DNA of 64,000 bases from Balamuthia mandrillaris (Eukaryota > Discosea > Longamoebia > Balamuthiidae). The DNA lies in NCBI GenBank assembly GCA_031835245.1, contig JAVKOQ010000196.1, forward strand, positions 1-64,000, read 5' to 3'. Position 1 is the first letter of the stretch, and the number at the start of each line of letters is the position of its first letter. Of the stretch, positions 58,775 to 64,000 are shown piece by piece. The notes under the pieces were generated by a model that was not told where the DNA came from, made no database searches, and worked only from the letters and a program-made list of their open reading frames with translations. The translations under genes and the position numbers were made by a program.

Positions 58775-59464
58775 ATGAAGAGAGTAATGACTTTGCTGGT
58801 TGTGCTGGCAGCCTTTGCTGCTGTGGCGCTCTGCGACAAAGCTGCGGTCGACGCCTCTACCCCCACGACGAGATACTACGACGGTGGAGACATCTACGAT
58901 GGTCGCTACGATGGAGGCGACATCTACGATGGCAAGTACGATGGAGGCGATATCTACGATGGCAAGTACGATGGAGGTGACATCTATGATGGCAGATACG
59001 GTGGCAACGTCTTCGATGGTAGGTACGATGGTGGCAACATCTACGATGGCAAGTATGATGGTGGCGACGTCTACGATGGCAACTATGATGGTGGCGATGT
59101 CTACGATGGCAACTATGATGGTGGCGACGTCTACGACGGCCACGACATTGATTACTATGATGACTATGAAGATGACAACGTGAACTACGGAGCTGGTTGG
59201 TGCCCTGGTGACATTGATTACGATGGTAACGACGGTTACGATGGCAACGATGGTGGCAACGTCGGCGACGGTCACGATGGTCATGATGGCAACGATGGTG
59301 ACGGTCACGATGGTCACGACGGTAACGATGGCGGTAACGTCGGTGATGGTCATCATGACGGAGACGGCAAGAGTGATGACAAGAGCAGCCAGGGATCCGA
59401 CAGCAGCAACGATGGCAGCAAGGACCACAGCGCCGCCCGCTCTTTGCGTCCTTTTGTCTTCTAA
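58775..59464 (+). CDS. Secreted Tyr/Gly/Asp tandem-repeat protein
   Basis: One exon, 229 aa. A typical signal peptide (MKRVMTLLVVLAAFAAVALC) is followed by about nine tandem copies of a 10-residue unit, consensus YDGGDIYDGK with K, R or N last, then a DYYDDYEDDN linker, a second region of GNDG/GHDGHDGNDG repeats and a Ser/Asp/Lys tail. The DNA repeats every 30 bp with few silent changes, showing recent tandem duplication. The protein is very acidic and Tyr-rich, contains only one Cys after the signal, and has no membrane segment. Its setting (own TATA box, no intron) suggests strong expression. It could be a matrix, coat or cyst-wall protein; that role is inferred. The opposite-strand open frames are shadows of the repeat. 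Confidence 0.82.
   Translation: MKRVMTLLVVLAAFAAVALCDKAAVDASTPTTRYYDGGDIYDGRYDGGDIYDGKYDGGDIYDGKYDGGDIYDGRYGGNVFDGRYDGGNIYDGKYDGGDVYDGNYDGGDVYDGNYDGGDVYDGHDIDYYDDYEDDNVNYGAGWCPGDIDYDGNDGYDGNDGGNVGDGHDGHDGNDGDGHDGHDGNDGGNVGDGHHDGDGKSDDKSSQGSDSSNDGSKDHSAARSLRPFVF
58878..59142 (+). repeat. 30-bp coding tandem repeat (YDGGDIYDGx)
   Basis: Consecutive units of the form TACGATGGAGGCGACATCTA plus CGATGGCAAG, about nine copies, differ mainly at third codon positions and at the last codon (AAG, CGC, AAC). Confidence 0.88.
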
Positions 59465-59520
59465 AGACATTTTTTTTTTGTTGCACAAAGTGGATAAGCA
59501 ACACCTTTTTTTTTCCCACT

Positions 59521-61812
59521 CTAAAATAAAAAAAATATTGTTTCTTTGCTACCACTATCACTATCGCTATCGCTATCGCTATCGCTATCACTGTCACTAG
59601 AGTAAAATTCCTCTTCGTCATCGTCTTCGTCTTCATCCTCTTCTTCTTCAAACAGTCTACAGGGTTCCTGCTGGGGTCCATCCCAAGGACATCCGTTGTC
59701 GCGTGCCCACTTCAAAATGTCCCGATGTCCGTTGCGTGAGGCCCAGTTACACGTGCTCTCGTCCCAAGGGCATCCATTCGTATGTGCCCACTGCAGGATC
59801 CTCAAGTGTCCTCCTTGTGCTGCAGCGCTACATGTTCGTTCATCCCAAGGACAGCCATTGGCCCTCAGCCATTGCAACACTTCCAGTTTGTCTCCTTTTG
59901 CAGCAGCCGCACAGGCCGTGGCATCCCAAGGACATCCATTGGCTCTGGCCCATGTTAATATCTCGATGTAGGCCTTTCGTTCGACTTCATCCTCCTCCTC
60001 ATCTTCCTCCAACGCAGTGGCAGCTCCTGTACAGGTTCGCTCATCCCAAGGACAGCCGTTCTCTCGAAGCCATTTAAGTACTTCAAGACGTTTGGACTCA
60101 GCTGCTGCAGCACAGGCCCGTTCGTCCCAAGGACATCCTTTCTCTCGAGCCCATTTCAACATCTCAAAGTTCTCTTGAGCTGCGGCAGCACATACTTCCT
60201 CGTTCCAAGGACATCCACGCTCCCAAAGCCACTTTAACAGTTCAGGTCGTCCCTCAGCAGCAGCAGTAAGGCATGTGCTCGCGTCCCAAGGACAGCCCTG
60301 TTCGTGAAGCCATTGGAGCAGCTCCTTGTTGCCATGGCCCACTGCCTCATTGCAAGTCTCCACAGTCAAAGGACAGCCCTGCTCATATGCCCATTTCAAG
60401 ATCTCAAAGTGACCTCCGTCTGCTGCTTTGCTGCAAACCTTGTCGTCCCAAGGGCAACCATTGTCGTGTGCCCATTTCAAAATCTCCAAATGTCCATATT
60501 TAGCCGCTTTGCGGCAAGTGGCCTCGTCCCAAGGTAAGCCAAGCTCTCGAGCCCACTTGAGAAATTCGAAGTGGCCGCCCTTCGCTGCAGCGCTGCAGCT
60601 TGAAGCATCTACAGGGCAGCCGTGCTCGTATGCCCACTGAAAGGTGGCCATTTGTCCTGCCTGTGCTGCATAGCGCAAGGTGTCCTCATCCCAAGGGCAA
60701 TCGTGCGCTCGGGCCCACTTGAGAACGTCCAGGTGGCCTGTCATAGCGGCCATTACACATGTTGTCTCGTCCCAGGGGCAATGGTTTTTATGAAGCCACT
60801 TTAGAACCTTCAACTGGCCAGCTCCTGCCGCATGTGCAGCAGTCATCGTGCTCCAAGGGCAGCCCCACAGTCGAATCCATTTCAGGGCCTCCAAGTGCCC
60901 GTTTTTCGCTGCAGCAATGGTGGTATTCGTATGCCACGGACAAGACCAATAGTAGGCTTTCTTGAGCACATGCAAATGGCCGTTTGCTGCTGCAGCATCA
61001 CATGTCTACCAAAGCAGAAAATGCAAGAGAGAAAGAATGTAAGTGACATGAAGAAGCATCAGGCTGAAGAAGAAAGAGAAAGAGAAAGAGAAAGAGAAAG
61101 AGAAAGAGAAAGAGAAAGAGAAAGAGAAAGAGAAAGAGAAAGAGAAAGAGAAAGAGAAAGAGAAAGAGAAAGAGAAAGAGAACGAGAAACGCCGAAAGAG
61201 AAACTACAAAAGAGAAAGAGAAAGAGAAAGATAGAGATAGAGAAACGACGAAAGAGAAATGACGAAAGAGACAGAGAAAGAGGAACAACGAAAGAGAAAC
61301 GGAGCATACCTTTTCATCCCAAGGACAGCCGTTCTCTCGCGCCCACATCAACACTTCCAAGTTGCCTTGTCTGGCCGCCTCCTCACATGTACGGACGCTC
61401 ATCGGATGTCCGTTCTGCACAGCCCATTGCAACATCTTCAGGCTGCTGCACACCGCCTTGTCAAGCAGTAAGCGCCGAAGGTTGGGGTTGCTGCAAGCAT
61501 ACCAACGACGGCAGGTCCTGGCGGCCACGGCTACCATGTGACGAGGCAGCAGGTTAAGTATGTGACACAATAGTTCGTCTGGGATCTGATCTTGCAGCCA
61601 GCTACCACCTTCTCCCTATATAAGACATGAAAGTGAGCTGCGGGGATCTAGGAATGGAACACAAACTCTTCCTGAGATGCAAAAAGACGAACCGTGCGCG
61701 GTGCTTCGTGATTTTCAAGCGGGTCTGGACCTACCTGTTCATTCGCTGCGTTTTCTGTAAGCAGTGTCTCTTGCTCTTGGCCAATCCTTCGGCGTTTTTG
61801 TGGTCTGCTCAT
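59521..61812 (-). CDS. F-box protein with 18 ankyrin-like 'GCPWD' repeats
   Basis: Three exons (61812-61735, 61615-61310, 61005-59521) give 622 aa. A basic start (MSRPQKRRRIG) is followed by an F-box (QIPDELLCHILNLLP ... ARTCRRWYAC), the Skp1-binding motif of SCF ubiquitin ligases. About 18 repeats of 26-27 residues follow, consensus CAAAAKGGHLEILKWARENG plus CPWDE, a degenerate ankyrin form. An acidic loop (EEDEEEDEVER) interrupts repeats 14 and 15. The tail is acidic and ends in a (DS)n run from a TATCGC repeat (about 59562-59598). The F-box plus GCPWD-repeat layout is well known from Acanthamoeba and its giant viruses. Probable role: substrate adaptor of an SCF ligase. Convergent with the secreted repeat gene, 56 bp apart. 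Confidence 0.88.
61073..61190. repeat. (GAGAAA)n repeat in an intron
   Basis: About 19 units of GAGAAA lie in the intron 61006-61309 of the F-box gene, flanked by degenerate copies with GACGAAAGAGAAAC blocks similar to those at 14800-14850. Confidence 0.9.
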
Positions 61813-62115
61813 GCCGTTGTGCGTGTTCTCTCTTTCTTCTCGTTGGAAACTTCGGTTTTTTCGGATGACTCCTCTAGTGGAACAAAATATTTTGCTGTTG
61901 AATATTCGTGTCGACACGATTGACATCTGTGTTTGACCCCTCAGGTTGTCTACAAAAATACATAAAACGAAAGAAGAAAGGAAAAAGAAGAGAGAAAGAA
62001 AGAGTACCCGCAAGGACCACTTTTTTTTTGTGTGTGTGTGTGTGGTGTTGTTGAACCGTCTGTCCTATTATTCTTTTCCCTCGAGCAACCCTCTTTTTTT
62101 TTTTTTTTTTTCACG
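61813..62115. promoter_or_regulatory. Divergent promoter of the F-box gene and Y14
   Basis: TGTCGACA at 61909-61916, then TTGTCTACAAAA at about 61948, a short (GT)n run (about 62032) and a T-run just before the Y14 start. Confidence 0.5.
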
Positions 62116-63039
62116 ATGTCGGACAGAGAAAGTTTTGTAGACCCAGACGAAGTGGACGTGGAAGGCGAAGAGGAGGAGTTCGAAAGCAGAGGGAGCAGAG
62201 GGAGACTGAGATCAGAGATTTCTGTTTCTGGCAGCGGAGGAGGCGTCAAGGGAAGAGGAGCCTCTGGTAGTCACGGAGGCATGGAGGAACGCTACGCCGG
62301 AAAGTCTGGAGTGTTTGAGCGACTGTCCCGTGATGGCTCTTCTTCCTCTGCCCCTGCTTCTTCTTCTTCCTTTTCCTCCTCCTCCTCTTCTGTCTCTCAC
62401 CACGAAAAGGGCGCTTCTGTTCCTCAACAATGTATTGTACCACTTTTTCGTTCAATCGTGTGAGATTATTTTTTTTGGACTCATCCGTTTTTTTTTTTCT
62501 TCTGGAACCCAAAAATAAAAAAATGTAGCGGTGGAAGGTTGGATTGTCATTGCAGCAAATGTACAGGAGGAAGCTCAGGAGGATCAGATACACGACGCGT
62601 TTGCCGACTAGTACGTTCCCTTCTCTTTTTCTTATCTTCGTCTCTCTGTTCTCTTTCTATTTCATTTATATGATCTGTCTCTCTTCTCTCTTCTTTCTTA
62701 CTCCTTTCTTCGTAAAGCTATGAATAACACAAAGCCATTCCAAACAAAAAACAAAAAACAAAAACACTTTGCAGTGGAGTGATCAAGAACATTCAACTTC
62801 CATTGGACAGAAGAACAGGCTTCGTCAAGGGCTACGCCTTGGTGGAGTACGAAACAAAGAGGGAGGCGGAGACGGCCATCGAGAAGATGAACCAAGCAGA
62901 GTTTATGGGCAAGACATTAACCGTGGACTGGGCCTTCCTGGCCAAGCCTGGCTCTTCCTCTTCCTCTTCATCATCCTCTTCCTCTTCTTCTTCTCGAAGC
63001 AAAGGACGCGTGGGAGGCGCAGGCGGAAGGAGAAGATAA
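62116..63039 (+). CDS. RBM8A: Y14 / RBM8A, exon-junction-complex RNA-binding protein
   Basis: Three exons (62116-62431, 62529-62610, 62775-63039) give 220 aa; human RBM8A has 174. The N-terminus is acidic then Ser/Gly-rich and disordered. The RRM domain reads [59 protein letters not shown], and closes with [12 protein letters not shown], as in Y14. A poly-Ser run and an RGG/Arg-rich end ([11 protein letters not shown]) follow. Y14 binds Mago and marks spliced mRNA, feeding export and nonsense-mediated decay; its presence fits this intron-rich genome. The Ser-rich insertions are the only departures from the family. Confidence 0.94.
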
Positions 63040-63330
63040 GTCTGCTTGCGCGGAGAGAGAGAGAGAGAGAAGGAAAAGTATGTCGACAGTTGTCTACAAA
63101 AAGTAAAATTCTGTTTTCATGACGACATTAGATTTCATGACGTCATTATTTTGTCGATAATTGTCTGCAAATAATCTCTCCAAGACGAAAATTTCGAAAC
63201 GGGAGTAACGCAGAAACAATGTTTTGCGTACGATATCTGACTGGCAAGCGATCATATGGCAAAAGTAAAAAACAATGAATAGTAATCACAAGAAAGAAGA
63301 AAGAAAGAAAGAACAAGCGCTGAAAGGTTT
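63040..63330. other. Convergent gap with TGTCGACA, GACGACA and CRE motifs
   Basis: TGTCGACA (63081-63088) is followed by CATGACGACATTAG and a perfect TGACGTCA (about 63138-63145). These promoter-type motifs lie between two stop codons, which is unexpected. Confidence 0.5.
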
Positions 63331-64000
63331 TCAATCAGACATAACTTGTCGAGTGATCCACTGAGGCCATTCGGTGATAGGAATTTGTTCGTCCAACACC
63401 CGGGAGTACAGACGATGGACGTCCACGTTCTTGAACCGACCTTCTTGTACCGCATTCATCTTTGCAAATATAGCCACACTCACAAAATACCTATTAGTCA
63501 TTCCAGGTATTCGTTGTTTTTAAGTGGTTAGTGAATCGGACCGTGACAACATACACTTAAGAGAAAGTGAAGGAAACAAAAAGTACAAAGAATAAGCAAA
63601 CGTACTTTTCAGACAGGTCTGTAAGAGCGCTTTCGGTGGAGCGTAGCTTCTGTCTCGTCTCTCTCAGCACTTTGTCTTTCAGGTTAAGCTCATTCTCCAA
63701 ACAATGAACGCGTTCCTCTAAGTGTTTCTGTGCTGGTGTTGTATTTGTTGCTTCCACCATGACTCCACTGTTGGACTTCACTTTACGAAACGGCAGTCTC
63801 GTTGTGTTCCCACTGTGCAGGAACTTTTGCAGTTGTCTCTGAGAGAGTTGAACTTGTTCCTCCTCCTCTTCTTCTTCCATCGACAGTGTTAAGTCACTGT
63901 TGCTGCTTGTGGCCTCTTTATCGAACAAGTCGGAAGGAGGAGGTTTTACGGAGTAGGGAGAAGTGGAGGAGGGAGAAACCTCTCCTTCCTCCTCGTTTTT
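63331..64000 (-). CDS. Coiled-coil protein, 5' part beyond the window
   Basis: Two exons are visible: 63490-63331 (stop at 63331) and 63606 to the right edge. The acceptor at 63490 follows a GACTAAT branch-like site and keeps frame, giving SEKYFVSVAIFAKMNAVQEG. The upstream part is Ser/Pro/Glu-rich and acidic ([20 protein letters not shown]), then a coiled coil (HLEERVHCLENELNLKDKVL) runs into a conserved-looking C-terminus ending PITEWPQWITRQVMSD. I do not recognise the family. Confidence 0.7.

Noticed and set aside
58631-59488. A 285-residue minus-strand frame rich in Val/Ile/Asp opposite the secreted repeat gene
   Set aside because: Its repeats are the reverse complement of the 30-bp coding repeat; the + strand has the signal peptide, TATA box and sensible composition.

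Overview
The window is nuclear DNA of an intron-rich, gene-dense protist. The gene content (RICTOR/Pianissimo, multidomain RhoGEF-RhoGAP, RasGEF, F-box plus 'GCPWD' ankyrin-like repeats, cytosolic aconitase/IRP1) points to a free-living amoebozoan, perhaps a relative of Acanthamoeba or Balamuthia. That placement is inferred from families and was not tested by a search. I see no rRNA or tRNA gene, no CRISPR array and no retroelement or transposase ORF.

Layout, left to right: a LOG-like nucleotide-binding protein (-, cut by the left edge); XPD/ERCC2 helicase (+); an unusual eEF1A (-); a ZZ-finger dual-specificity phosphatase (-); a RhoGEF-PH-RhoGAP-PH protein (-); a Ser/Pro-rich protein (+); a four-segment membrane protein (-, 5' end unresolved); an AADAT-type aminotransferase (-); a RasGEF with a PBZ-like zinc finger (+); ataxin-3 with UIMs and a UBX-like tail (-); RICTOR (+); peroxisomal enoyl-CoA isomerase (+); cytosolic aconitase/IRP1 (-); a small Cys-rich membrane protein (-); a PARP-like protein with two zinc fingers (+); mitochondrial-type AsnRS (-); a PARP-less zinc-finger sister (-); a giant ABCG transporter with tandem extracellular modules (+); an ankyrin protein (-); a secreted Tyr/Gly/Asp repeat protein (+); an F-box/repeat protein (-); Y14/RBM8A (+); and a coiled-coil protein (-, cut by the right edge).

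Exon joins were read by hand from GT/AG sites, reading phase and family alignment. For nearly all genes the summed exons are divisible by three with no internal stop. Intergenic gaps are short (about 50-600 bp, with two above 1.2 kb), and several convergent pairs are under 60 bp apart.

Introns are short and share a layout: GT, then a pyrimidine-rich simple repeat on the sense strand, then an A-rich stretch before AG. Functionally the window holds much signalling (TORC2, Rho and Ras regulators), ubiquitin and ADP-ribose related genes, DNA repair and RNA processing. The most notable points are an eEF1A lacking its NKxD motif, exon-encoded repeats in the ABCG protein, PBZ and PARP domains in one window, the secreted repeat protein, and eleven exact copies of the palindrome TGTCGACA, nearly all in promoter-like gaps.
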